From the NCBI GenBank assembly GCA_017471245.1, contig JAFUVB010000026.1, positions 1-50,905 on the forward strand: a stretch of 50,905 nt of DNA, written 5' to 3'. The notes below the pieces were generated by a model, which was not told where the DNA came from, did not search any database, and saw only the letters and a program-made list of their open reading frames with translations. Each line of letters begins with the position of its first letter. Position 1 is the first letter of the stretch. Positions 40,757 to 48,800 of this stretch are shown piece after piece. This DNA is from Prevotella sp. GTDB taxonomy: Bacteria > Bacteroidota > Bacteroidia > Bacteroidales > Bacteroidaceae. The translations under genes were made by a program, and so were the position numbers.

Positions 40757-41536
40757 ATGAAAAAGATAGCATTGATAACAGGAGCTACGAGCGGAATAGG
40801 CGAAGCCTGTGCACGTAGGTTTGCCCAAGGCGGGTATGATTTGATCTTAACGGGCAGGAACAGCGAGAAGTTGCAGCAGGTGAAGGCTGCCGTGGAGAAG
40901 GAGGGAGCCGAGGTGCTGCTTCTTCAGTATGATGTTCGCGACCGCAGTGCATGTGCCGATGCCGTGGCATCGCTGAGCGACCGTTGGCAGCAAGTGGATG
41001 TGCTGATCAATAATGCCGGGCTTGCGCTTGGCTTGGAGAAAGAATACGAGGGCGATGCCGATGACTGGGAAACCATGATAGATACCAATATCAAAGGTTT
41101 GCTCACCATGACTCGCCTGATTGTTCCCGGTATGGTTGAGCGGAATCATGGCCATGTGATCAACATCGGTAGTGTGGCAGGCGATGCTGCCTATGCCGGC
41201 GGCGGTGTCTATTGTGCAACAAAGGCTGCCGTGAAGACCATTACCGACGGTTTGCGGATAGATGTGGCTGAGACGGCGGTGCGTGTCACCAATGTAAAAC
41301 CTGGTTTGGTGGAGACGAATTTCAGCGTCACGCGCTTCCATGGCGACACGAAACGGGCTGAAGGAGTGTATCAGGGCATTCAGCCACTGACAGGCGACGA
41401 TATTGCCGATGTTGCCTTCTATGCCGCATCAGCACCTGAACATGTGCAGATAGCCGAAGTGTTGGTGCTGGCTACTCATCAGGCAAGCGGCTCGGTGATT
41501 CATCGCGATCCGAACCGGAAGGAGAATCTGTCTTAG
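40757..41536 (+). CDS. Short-chain dehydrogenase/reductase (YdfG-like)
   Basis: 259 aa classical SDR: TGATSGIGEA at 8-17 binds the cofactor, NNAG near 87-90, S143-type serine in INIGSVAGDAAYAGGGVYCATKAA, and the YCATK pair gives Tyr and Lys. GRNSEKL after the second strand suggests NADP preference. The best general match is the serine/3-hydroxy acid dehydrogenase (YdfG) group. Third gene of the operon (23-base gap). Its last 65 bases overlap the 3' end of the opposite-strand EEP gene. Confidence 0.88.
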   Translation: MKKIALITGATSGIGEACARRFAQGGYDLILTGRNSEKLQQVKAAVEKEGAEVLLLQYDVRDRSACADAVASLSDRWQQVDVLINNAGLALGLEKEYEGDADDWETMIDTNIKGLLTMTRLIVPGMVERNHGHVINIGSVAGDAAYAGGGVYCATKAAVKTITDGLRIDVAETAVRVTNVKPGLVETNFSVTRFHGDTKRAEGVYQGIQPLTGDDIADVAFYAASAPEHVQIAEVLVLATHQASGSVIHRDPNRKENLS

Positions 41537-42482
41537 GTTTCCATTCAAAACGGGCAACCAAAGGCAGGTGGTCGCTGTAGCCATGGTGGTATTGATAGCC
41601 TTGATAGTTGCGTCGAGGCTGCACACCACCATACTGGCGGTCTTCCTCCAAGAGGAACGGCGCATCATGGATATGGCACGAGCGCAGCATCGGAGCCATC
41701 CTTTGGCTGATCAGGATATGGTCGATGGATTCCCATCGGCCTTTATATTTATAGGTGCCTTGTGCGCCGTGGCTTCCCTTTGCAGCTGATGAGACGTTGA
41801 GCATCGCATGCGTGAGAAGGGAATCCATGACGGGAGAGTCGTCACCATCGTTGAAATCTCCAGCTATGATGACGGAAGGATTCGGGCAAATGCGACTGAT
41901 GGAGTCGATCGACTGGCTGAGCCGTCTGATCACTTGCATGCGGTGGGGGCGCGTTGCCATGTTCCCGCCGAACTTGCTGGGCGCATGAACCACGAATACA
42001 TGCAAGGTGTCGCCGCTGATGACCTGTCCGCAGGCATAGAGAATGTCGCGTGTGGGGCGCATCCCTTTCAGGGGAGTGACCCTCAAGGGGTAGCTGTCGA
42101 TGAGGCGGAAGGAGTAGGGGCTGTAAAGAAGAGCCACGTCGATACCCCGCAGATCGGGGCTTTCGGTCAACACATACTCATATCCTGCCTGTCTTAACAG
42201 TGAACGCCGTGTCAGGTCATGCATCACGCTGTCGTTCTCAACCTCACACAGTGCCACCATGTCAGGCAGTTTCCATGATCGATTCTCTTCGCCGCACGAG
42301 ATGATTTCTTGTGCCACGTTGTTCAGCTTGTCCCAATAGCGTGTGCGAGTCCATCTTCGAACACTCTCGGCAGTGTATTCCTGGTCTTCCTTTACGCTGT
42401 CCTTCTTCGTGTCGAAGAGGTTTTCACAATTCAGTTCCACGAAAGTGAAGGTGATTCCAAGTATCAGACTGGATATGCTCAT
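41472..42482 (-). CDS. Endonuclease/exonuclease/phosphatase (EEP) family protein
   Basis: 336 aa. FTFVELNCENLFD at the N-terminus, DMVALCEVEND (metal-binding Glu), VVHAPSKFGG, IIAGDFNDGDDSPVMDS and GYSDHLPLVARFEW (Asp-His) are the EEP motifs. The N-terminus is hydrophobic and could be a signal or anchor. It is the last gene of the aromatic operon by spacing (7 bases after tyrA), but I see no functional link to aromatic synthesis. Overlaps the SDR gene tail to tail by 65 bases. Confidence 0.87.
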   Translation of the reverse strand: MSISSLILGITFTFVELNCENLFDTKKDSVKEDQEYTAESVRRWTRTRYWDKLNNVAQEIISCGEENRSWKLPDMVALCEVENDSVMHDLTRRSLLRQAGYEYVLTESPDLRGIDVALLYSPYSFRLIDSYPLRVTPLKGMRPTRDILYACGQVISGDTLHVFVVHAPSKFGGNMATRPHRMQVIRRLSQSIDSISRICPNPSVIIAGDFNDGDDSPVMDSLLTHAMLNVSSAAKGSHGAQGTYKYKGRWESIDHILISQRMAPMLRSCHIHDAPFLLEEDRQYGGVQPRRNYQGYQYHHGYSDHLPLVARFEWKPKTDSPSGSDRDESPSRLPDE

Positions 42483-42489
42483 GTCATTG

Positions 42490-43281
42490 TCATGCTTTTT
42501 CTATATCTCTTCTTACGTTTCCTCTGATTTTTGTCAGATAAGCTTTCATCCCATCCGCATCTTTGTTGTCGATAATTTCAAGCAGTTCTTTCAGTTCTGT
42601 GCGAATCTGAGCCACCCGATCGTGCGTATAAGGATTGAAAAGAATCTCCTGTAACAGATAGTCGTCTTCGCTGAGTACACCTTTGGCAATGCGCATGTGG
42701 CGCTTGAAGGTAGTGCCGGGGGCATCCTGATGCTTCATGACAGCAGCAAACACGAATGTGGAAACGAAAGGAATGCTCAGCGAATAGGCTACGGTCTTGT
42801 CGTGTTCCTCAAAAGTGTATTCATAGATGTTCAGCCCCAGCTTGCTGTAGAGGTCTTTGAAGAAGATGCGCCCGATGAAATCGCCTTCGCTGATGATGAT
42901 GGCATTCTCTTCGGAAAGCTGGTTCAGGTTGGCGAAGGTGGGTCCGAACATGGGGTGGGAACTCACATAATGCATGCCTGTTTGCTCATAAAACGCTTTG
43001 AGTCCGGTCTTCACCGAAGCAATATCGCTGATGATACAGTCTTTGGGCAGATAGGGAATCACCTCGTTGAACGCCGCTATTGTATACTTCATGGTCACTG
43101 CATTGATGACCAGTTCGGGCTTGAATTCTTTGATTTCCTCTAAGGATGTGAAACGCAGTGTGTTGTATGTGAACCTCAATCTTTTCGGATCCTTCTCAAA
43201 TACCGCAGTTTCATGTTCAAAACTGAGCAGGTCGAGGAAAAAACTCCCCATCTTACCTGCTCCCAGAACTAATATTCTCAT
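42490..43281 (-). CDS. tyrA: Prephenate dehydrogenase
   Basis: 263 aa. VLGAGKMGSFFLDLL at 5-19 binds NAD(P); SDIASVKTGLKAFYE and SSHPMFGPTFANL carry the conserved substrate-site Ser-Xaa-Lys and His-Pro-Met-Phe-Gly-Pro of TyrA. The helical dimer domain follows (KTVAYSLSIPFVSTFVFAAV). It makes 4-hydroxyphenylpyruvate on the way to tyrosine. No fused chorismate mutase, which is instead on the gene upstream (9-base gap). Confidence 0.92.
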   Translation of the reverse strand: MRILVLGAGKMGSFFLDLLSFEHETAVFEKDPKRLRFTYNTLRFTSLEEIKEFKPELVINAVTMKYTIAAFNEVIPYLPKDCIISDIASVKTGLKAFYEQTGMHYVSSHPMFGPTFANLNQLSEENAIIISEGDFIGRIFFKDLYSKLGLNIYEYTFEEHDKTVAYSLSIPFVSTFVFAAVMKHQDAPGTTFKRHMRIAKGVLSEDDYLLQEILFNPYTHDRVAQIRTELKELLEIIDNKDADGMKAYLTKIRGNVRRDIEKA

Positions 43282-43290
43282 AGTTGACTA

Positions 43291-44355
43291 TTATTTGTTG
43301 ATGATTTCAATCTGCTGTCGGACACTCTCTTCGTGTACTGCTTCGAAAACGCGTTTCACGAAATCGCTGTCCATGCCGCATAGTGTTCCCTGGGCGCCGC
43401 GCTTGTCGAGAATCTCATTATAGCGCTGTGCCTGCAGAACAGTCATGTTATGCTCTTTCTTATACTGGCCAATCTCCCTGCACACACGCATTCGTTTAGA
43501 CAAGAGTTCCATCATGTCGTTGTCGATTTCATCGATCTGCTTTCTCAGTTGTGTGATACCTTCAGTGGAAACCTTTTCGTCACGAATGATCAACAGGCTG
43601 AGAATGTAGTCGAGAACGTCGGGTGTCACCTGCTGTTTTGCATCACTCCAAGCATTATCAGGGTCGCAGTGGCTCTCCACGATCAGACCGTCGAAACCCA
43701 GATCCATGGCCTGTTGGCATAGCGGAGCAATCAGTTCGCGGCGCCCGCCGATATGGCTCGGGTCGCAGATGATGGGCAGGTTGGGAATGCGTCGGCGCAG
43801 TTCAATAGGAATTTGCCACATGGGCATGTTGCGGTATATCTTTTTGTCTACGCTGGAGAATCCTCTGTGAATGGCACCTAACCGCTTGATTCCCGCCTGG
43901 TTGATACGTTCAAGAGCACCAATCCACAGCTCAAGGTCGGGATTGACTGGATTCTTTACGAAAACAGGTATGTCAACGCCTTTCAGCGAATCGGCTATGG
44001 CTTGCATGGCAAAGGGGTTTGCGCTGGTTCTGGCACCAATCCATAGAATGTCGATGCCATATTCTAAGCACAGTTCCACATGCTCAGGCGTTGCCACTTC
44101 TGTCGTGATCAGCATGCCTGTCTCGTCTTTCACTCTTTTCAACCATGGCAATGCCTTCTCTCCGTTTCCCTCGAATCCTCCTGGTTTGGTACGTGGCTTC
44201 CATGCTCCGGCACGGAAATTGTGGCAGCCTTTTGCCGCTAACTGTCTGGCAGTGGTCATTACTTGCTCCTCTGTCTCTGCAGAGCATGGTCCGGCAATCA
44301 CAAACGGGCGCTCGTTATCGCTGGGCAGTTTCAGTTTTTCTAATTCAAGTTCCAT
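43291..44355 (-). CDS. Bifunctional DAHP synthase / chorismate mutase (type II)
   Basis: 354 aa. Residues about 1-255 are a DAHP synthase of the KDPS-like type (FVIAGPCSAETEEQV, RAGAWKPRTKPGGFEGNGEKALPWL, ICDPSHIGGRREL, VESHCDPDNAWSDAKQQ). Residues about 265-354 are an AroQ chorismate mutase (LRKQIDEIDNDMMELLSKRMRVCREIGQYKKEHNM). The enzyme both opens the shikimate pathway and converts chorismate to prephenate. Such fusions are common in Bacteroidetes, and the mutase part can act as a feedback sensor. Third gene of the attenuated operon. Confidence 0.94.
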   Translation of the reverse strand: MELELEKLKLPSDNERPFVIAGPCSAETEEQVMTTARQLAAKGCHNFRAGAWKPRTKPGGFEGNGEKALPWLKRVKDETGMLITTEVATPEHVELCLEYGIDILWIGARTSANPFAMQAIADSLKGVDIPVFVKNPVNPDLELWIGALERINQAGIKRLGAIHRGFSSVDKKIYRNMPMWQIPIELRRRIPNLPIICDPSHIGGRRELIAPLCQQAMDLGFDGLIVESHCDPDNAWSDAKQQVTPDVLDYILSLLIIRDEKVSTEGITQLRKQIDEIDNDMMELLSKRMRVCREIGQYKKEHNMTVLQAQRYNEILDKRGAQGTLCGMDSDFVKRVFEAVHEESVRQQIEIINK

Positions 44356-44404
44356 AAGTATATCTATTTGTTTTGTTGTTTCTCTATGTTGTCACCGCTG
44401 CGCA

Positions 44405-45574
44405 TCACCACGATAAAGCCTGGATACGCCTCAGGGCTTCTTTCATTTTGTCGTCTTTGGCGCACAGGCTGATGCGCACATAGCGTGCACCATTGCTGCC
44501 GAAGATGAAGCCGGGAGTGATAAACACGCGGGCATCGTGCAGCACGCGCTCTGTCAGCATTTCGGCATCGGAATACTTCTCCGGTATTTTTCCCCAAAGG
44601 AACATGCCTCTCTGTTTCTCGTCGAATGAACATCCGAGCGTGGTCATGATGCTTTCTGCCAGCACGCGCCTTTTCTGATAGGTCTCGATGTTGGCTTCCT
44701 GATGCCATGATGCCTCGTTGTGCATTGCCTCAGCTGCTGCGAGCTGGATGCCTCTGAAGGTTCCGCTGTCGATGTTGCTCTTTATTTTCAGGATCCATTG
44801 GATGAACTGGGCATTGGAGGCACACATTCCCACGCGCCATCCTGGCATGTTGTGGCTCTTGCTCATAGAATTGAATTCTATGCAGCAGTCTTTTGCTCCT
44901 TCAACTTGCAGTAGCGACAGCGGTTTGTCGTTTAAAATGAAAGAGTAGGGGTTGTCGTTTACCACCACTATGCCGTGTCTTTGGGCGAAATCCACCAGTT
45001 TCCTGTATGTTTCCATTTTGGCGTTGCCGCCGGTTGGCATGTTCGGATAGTTCGTCCACATCAGTTTCACGCCGTCCAAGTTCATCTTTTCCAAGGCATC
45101 GAAGTCGGGCTGCCACTCGTTGTCTTCGCGCAGGTCATAGTTGATGATCTCAGCACCGAGTATTTTGCTCAGCGATGTGTAGGTGGGATATCCGGGATTA
45201 GGCACCAATACCTTGTCGCCGCTATTGACAAACGCCAGTGTCACATGCAGAATACCTTCCTTGCTGCCGATGAGAGGCAGTATCTCCGTTTGCGGATTCA
45301 GGTCTACGCCATACCATCTGTTATAGAAGAACGCCATGGCATTGCGCAGTTCAGGTGTTCCCATTGTGGGTTGATAGCCGTGAGCGTCAGGATTCTTCGC
45401 CACTTCACACAGTTTGTCGATTGTCTGTTGCGATGGTGGCATGTCGGGACTGCCAATAGCCAGGCTGATAATGTCCTTTCCTTCTGCATTGAGTTGGGCT
45501 ATTTCTTTCAGTTTCCTGCTGAAATAGTATTCGCTCACTTGTGATAGTCTGTCGGCGGGTTGTATCTGATTCAT
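44405..45574 (-). CDS. PLP-dependent aminotransferase, class I/II
   Basis: 389 aa fold-type I aminotransferase. K239 in NSMSKSHNMPGWRVG is the PLP lysine; NDNPYSF and NYPNMPTGG are the cofactor-binding Asp-Xaa-Xaa-Tyr and Asn-Pro-like segments; the C-terminal Arg is in YVRISLCA. Position in the operon between pheA and the DAHP synthase gene suggests it transaminates phenylpyruvate or 4-hydroxyphenylpyruvate (or prephenate). 6 bases after pheA. Confidence 0.87.
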   Translation of the reverse strand: MNQIQPADRLSQVSEYYFSRKLKEIAQLNAEGKDIISLAIGSPDMPPSQQTIDKLCEVAKNPDAHGYQPTMGTPELRNAMAFFYNRWYGVDLNPQTEILPLIGSKEGILHVTLAFVNSGDKVLVPNPGYPTYTSLSKILGAEIINYDLREDNEWQPDFDALEKMNLDGVKLMWTNYPNMPTGGNAKMETYRKLVDFAQRHGIVVVNDNPYSFILNDKPLSLLQVEGAKDCCIEFNSMSKSHNMPGWRVGMCASNAQFIQWILKIKSNIDSGTFRGIQLAAAEAMHNEASWHQEANIETYQKRRVLAESIMTTLGCSFDEKQRGMFLWGKIPEKYSDAEMLTERVLHDARVFITPGFIFGSNGARYVRISLCAKDDKMKEALRRIQALSW

Positions 45575-45580
45575 ATTCTT

Positions 45581-46426
45581 TCATGATTTGGATGATTCAA
45601 AACTGATGTACTCTCCCAGGATTTTCATCTCCTTGGTGAGCGGGGCGATGGCATCGATGCTCTGCCTGTAGCGTGTGAGGTTGTCGTAAGCGACATCCAC
45701 GTAGAACATATACTCCCATTCGTGTCCGATGATGGGCAGCGACTGAATCTTGGTCAGGTTGATACGATAGAACGAAAGGATGCTCAGCACTTGCGACAGC
45801 GACCCTTCTTCGTGGGGCAATGAGAACACGAGGCTTGCCTTATCCACCTTTTCCAATGGTCGCAAGAAGTCGGCTTTCATGGGGTTGCATACCACGAGAA
45901 ACCTTGTGAAGTTATGTTTGTTGTCTTCAATACTGTCTTCCAAGATGCGCATGCCATACATTTCGGCTGCTTCCCTGCTGCAAATAGCCGCCCATCCTCT
46001 GCACTGGTGCTTTGAAATATAGATGGCAGAGCCTGCGGTGTCTTCTGCTTCCACTGCTTTCAGCTCAGGATGGTTGGAAAGGAAGCCCCTGCATTGCATC
46101 AGCGCTACGGGGTGGGAGTGCACTTCCACAATAGTCGTCCAGTCGTCTTCAGGCAGACAGCAGATGCAATGGCTGATGTGCAGCTTGTGTTCACCTACAA
46201 CGGCATATCCGGAATCGCGCAACAGTTCGTAGTTGTGCAGCAGTGAGCCGGCAATAGTATTCTCAATCGCCATCATGCCGATGGCTGTAGGGTCGCGCTT
46301 GATATTCTCAAACACCTGCTCGAATGTGGAGCAGCAGATGAGCTGCACTTGTTCGTCTTTGAAAAACTGCCTGGCAGCCATGTCATGAAACGATCCGATC
46401 AATCCTTGTATAGCAATTCTTTTCAC
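45581..46426 (-). CDS. pheA: Prephenate dehydratase
   Basis: 281 aa. Residues 1-180 are the dehydratase domain with MAIENTIAGSLLHNYELL, and NFTRFLVV (Thr-Arg-Phe at 174-176) is the catalytic motif. Residues about 195-275 are an ACT domain (SLVFSLPHEEGSLSQVLSIL). The Phe-sensing ESRP motif of E. coli PheA reads QSLP here (228-231), so allosteric control may differ. No fused mutase. First gene of the operon, 27 bases after the attenuator hairpin. Confidence 0.94.
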   Translation of the reverse strand: MKRIAIQGLIGSFHDMAARQFFKDEQVQLICCSTFEQVFENIKRDPTAIGMMAIENTIAGSLLHNYELLRDSGYAVVGEHKLHISHCICCLPEDDWTTIVEVHSHPVALMQCRGFLSNHPELKAVEAEDTAGSAIYISKHQCRGWAAICSREAAEMYGMRILEDSIEDNKHNFTRFLVVCNPMKADFLRPLEKVDKASLVFSLPHEEGSLSQVLSILSFYRINLTKIQSLPIIGHEWEYMFYVDVAYDNLTRYRQSIDAIAPLTKEMKILGEYISFESSKS

Positions 46427-46453
46427 GTTCTTTGTTTTAAAAGCATTAAAAAA

Positions 46454-46480
46454 GCCCCGTCTTAATTATTAAGGCGGGAC
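46454..46480 (-). terminator. Attenuator terminator before pheA
   Basis: On the minus strand GTCCCGCCTTAA (46480-46469), loop TAA, TTAAGACGGGGC (46465-46454), then TTTTTT (46453-46448). The stem has 10 Watson-Crick pairs, one G-U and one mismatch. It sits between the leader peptide and pheA, so it must be read through for the operon to be expressed. Its 5' arm (TCCCGC) can instead pair with GCGGGA at 46537-46532 in the leader peptide gene, which would be the antiterminator. Confidence 0.85.
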
Positions 46481-46519
46481 TCTGATGTATTCTGATTGAT
46501 TAATTTCTTACGTTGAGAT

Positions 46520-46597
46520 TTACATGCAACTTCCCGCTTCACAGTTACCTGCAAAGTAAAAATAAAAGTAATAGAAAGATGCATTCTGATGATTCAT
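46520..46597 (-). CDS. Phe/Tyr-rich leader peptide of the aromatic operon
   Basis: 25-codon open frame on the minus strand. Codons 8-15 (46576-46553) read FYYFYFYF, four Phe and four Tyr in a row; the stop is TAA at 46520. It begins 27 bases after a consensus promoter and ends 39 bases before the attenuator hairpin. Ribosome stalling on the run when charged tRNA-Phe or tRNA-Tyr is scarce should free the 3' part of the frame (GCGGGA) to pair with the terminator arm. The frame is too short for standard gene calling. Similarity to known phe leaders is in logic, not in sequence. Confidence 0.88.
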   Translation of the reverse strand: MNHQNASFYYFYFYFAGNCEAGSCM

Positions 46598-46623
46598 ACT
46601 CTTCGTTTTTTTATTTTCGGATG

Positions 46624-46655
46624 CAAAATTAAACTATTTCTTTGAATTGAACAAA
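46624..46655 (-). promoter_or_regulatory. Promoter of the attenuated aromatic operon
   Basis: On the minus strand TTTG (46655-46652) and TAATTTTG (46631-46624) are separated by 20 bases, the standard Bacteroidetes arrangement. Transcription should start near 46618, about 20 bases before the leader peptide ATG. Confidence 0.75.
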
Positions 46656-46703
46656 CATTTTTCAACATTTTTGATGAGAAAACTGCAAATTGTTTGTTTT
46701 TGT

Positions 46704-46795
46704 CAGTTTACGCTGACTATCGAACTGGCGGTCTCATTTGTCATGTTTTCAGTATGCACTGACTATTGAGCCGGCGGCATCATTTGTCATATTTT
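46704..46795. repeat. 46-bp tandem duplication at the 3' end of the PL10 gene
   Basis: 46750-46795 and 46704-46749 match at 37 of 46 positions. The first copy contains the last codons and stop of the pectate lyase gene, the second lies just beyond it, so this is an old tandem duplication of the gene end. Confidence 0.7.
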
Positions 46796-47907
46796 GCTTT
46801 CCATTTGTCGTACTTAGCATACAGACTGGCAGGTGCGTCGCTGTACCATCCGTACCCGTTGCGCCGCTCATGACCGATTTCGCTCAAGTTCTTCCTGGGT
46901 ATGCCGTCGCGGTCGCAGAAGAAAGGCTGTTCGTTTTTCAGGTCATAATAGCGCGCCCAGATGGGTGGGGCTTGCGGATCGCTGACCACTCGCCGGTCAA
47001 GTTGTCCGTTTTCATTCCTATATGTCTCCACTCTGATACCCGTCAGCTTATGTGCCTCAAACCACTGCATTGCACCGTTGACGGCAGCTTTTATGCGATT
47101 GTCGGGATTAGGTATCTCCATGAGGAGCCTTACCAGTGCTGCACTCTCAGAGGAACAGTAAGAAGCGAGTTCAAAAGCCCGTGCCGGTGCCGGTTTCAGA
47201 GTCTCTTTGTCGTGCTGCTGGCACCAAACGGTAGGCTTTCCATTCACCACAATCTGCGTGTTCAGGATGCATTCCACTCCCTTGTCGAAAGCAGTGGTCA
47301 GCCTTTTTTTCATTTTTTCATCAACCAAGTTGCCGAATGGCGCTTTTCCGTCGCGAAGATTGCGGATCACTTGCAGGGTCTGCACCATGGCATTGTCGTT
47401 ATAGGTGATGTGAACCTGATATCCGCGGTTCTCAGGCCAGAACTGTGGCCAGCCGCCATTCTCGTATTGTCCGCTGAGCATGAACTCCAGACCTTTCAGG
47501 AACGCATCTTTATATCGTTTCAGGTCTTCTTCGTCGTTGGGGTTCTTCTGTTCCGACAATACATTGTATAGCCTTGCCAGATAGGTCATCTCGGTAATGG
47601 TGGCATCATTGTCGGTTGTAGAGTCGTTGCGTTTGCTCTTGTCGGCAAGCACGATGTCTCTTTCCAGTCCTAATTCGCGGTGAATGGGAAGGTTTTTCGG
47701 CCATCCTCCGGTGATGCGCTGATAGTCGAGCACGTTTTGAGCTATGCGCCGTGCCTCGGGAGTCATGAAGAATTCGTCGGGATAGGAGCGGGCAATCTGC
47801 TTCCATTCGTGCGAAGTGTAGCTGTAGTCACGGTGTCCTTGCAGGTGTTGAGCATGGACGGCGGTTGCGATAACAGCGATGATGATGCTTGATATGATTC
47901 TTTTCAT
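46780..47907 (-). CDS. Secreted PL10 pectate lyase
   Basis: 375 aa with a signal peptide ending near VHAQ. PelA/Pel-15E (PL10) features: YQRITGGWPKNLP, DNDATITEMTYLARLY, YENGGWPQFWP, HITYNDNAMVQTLQVI, WCQQHDKETLKPAPARAFELAS (the Arg of PARAFE being the likely base) and GWYSDAPASLYAKYDKWKAKY at the C-terminus. Cleaves polygalacturonate with calcium. It is a single-domain relative of the N-terminal half of the fusion protein at 1786-4425 but not a recent copy of it. Monocistronic. Confidence 0.92.
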   Translation of the reverse strand: MKRIISSIIIAVIATAVHAQHLQGHRDYSYTSHEWKQIARSYPDEFFMTPEARRIAQNVLDYQRITGGWPKNLPIHRELGLERDIVLADKSKRNDSTTDNDATITEMTYLARLYNVLSEQKNPNDEEDLKRYKDAFLKGLEFMLSGQYENGGWPQFWPENRGYQVHITYNDNAMVQTLQVIRNLRDGKAPFGNLVDEKMKKRLTTAFDKGVECILNTQIVVNGKPTVWCQQHDKETLKPAPARAFELASYCSSESAALVRLLMEIPNPDNRIKAAVNGAMQWFEAHKLTGIRVETYRNENGQLDRRVVSDPQAPPIWARYYDLKNEQPFFCDRDGIPRKNLSEIGHERRNGYGWYSDAPASLYAKYDKWKAKYDK

Positions 47908-48055
47908 TCTGCCAATATTAGTGAGTCTTCGTTAAAAAAACGGATTTGCGCATGCTTAGTAACCATGAAAAATCGTAATTTATGCGAAATAATCTTTACG
48001 GAGCATGAAGAATTGGCGGAAAATGCGTAATTTCGCACCGTAAAAAAACAATTTC

Positions 48056-48745
48056 ATGAAAAGGCTTGTATTCATATTCGTGGCACTGTTGCCTGTCTTT
48101 TTTGCGAAAGGACAGGAGTTGCCCGATACGTTTGCCTACAAGTCGCCATCCGTTCCTGATGCTCAGGCACACTTTCTGGGCGATATTCTTTTCAGCGATT
48201 CGCTCCATTTGCCGCCATTCACCCAATATGGCAGACTATATAATATAGGTATGTACCCCTACGGATGGGGCGGATTGTATCAGTGGAACCTGCATCAGGG
48301 ACTCAACGTGAGCCTGGGCGCGAGCGTCTTTGCGCAGTTCGGCAAGCATGCCCACCAAGGAGCGGGCTTCTCTCAGAACGTCTCCATGATGTATGCAGAC
48401 ACCATTACGAATAAGCTGTCTTTTGCAATAGGAGGCTATCTCAGCAATCTTTCGTGGGCTCACGACACCTACCGCGATGCAGGATTGAATGCCGTGCTCA
48501 GTTATAAGTTCAATGATCGTTGGGAGGCTTATCTCTATGGTCAGAAGTCTTTGGTGAAAACAAGGATGCCGCTGCCGCTCTACGACGTGAGCGACATAGG
48601 CGACCGCATCGGGGCTGCGGTGAAATACAACGTGTCGCCCAATTTCAGCATTCAGTTGAATGTAGAGAAGCGCGACTACGACGTGCCGGTTCCCGATTTC
48701 ATACCCGACATGCCGAATGCTCCTGCAAGGCGTTTCGGGCGGTGA
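48056..48745 (+). CDS. Exported beta-rich protein of unknown function
   Basis: 229 aa. A signal peptide ends near AKGQ. The mature part has alternating hydrophobic/polar strands (LNVSLGASVFAQFGKHAHQGAGFSQNVSMMYADTITNKLSFAIGGYLSNL; RIGAAVKYNVSPNFSIQLNVEKRDY) that suggest an outer-membrane beta barrel or a lipid-facing beta structure. The C-terminus is unusual for a barrel because it ends in a Pro-rich basic tail (NAPARRFGR). I do not recognise the family. A possible -7 TAATTTCG lies about 20 bases upstream. Confidence 0.65.
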   Translation: MKRLVFIFVALLPVFFAKGQELPDTFAYKSPSVPDAQAHFLGDILFSDSLHLPPFTQYGRLYNIGMYPYGWGGLYQWNLHQGLNVSLGASVFAQFGKHAHQGAGFSQNVSMMYADTITNKLSFAIGGYLSNLSWAHDTYRDAGLNAVLSYKFNDRWEAYLYGQKSLVKTRMPLPLYDVSDIGDRIGAAVKYNVSPNFSIQLNVEKRDYDVPVPDFIPDMPNAPARRFGR

Positions 48746-48800
48746 TTCTCTTGCCTCTTCGCTACTTCTGCATAGCGAAAGCGGGGCTTCCCATGACTTT

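Noticed and set aside
46440-46640. T-box or riboswitch before pheA
   Set aside because: No T-box sequence or aptamer-like conserved core is visible; the Phe/Tyr-rich reading frame explains the terminator better.
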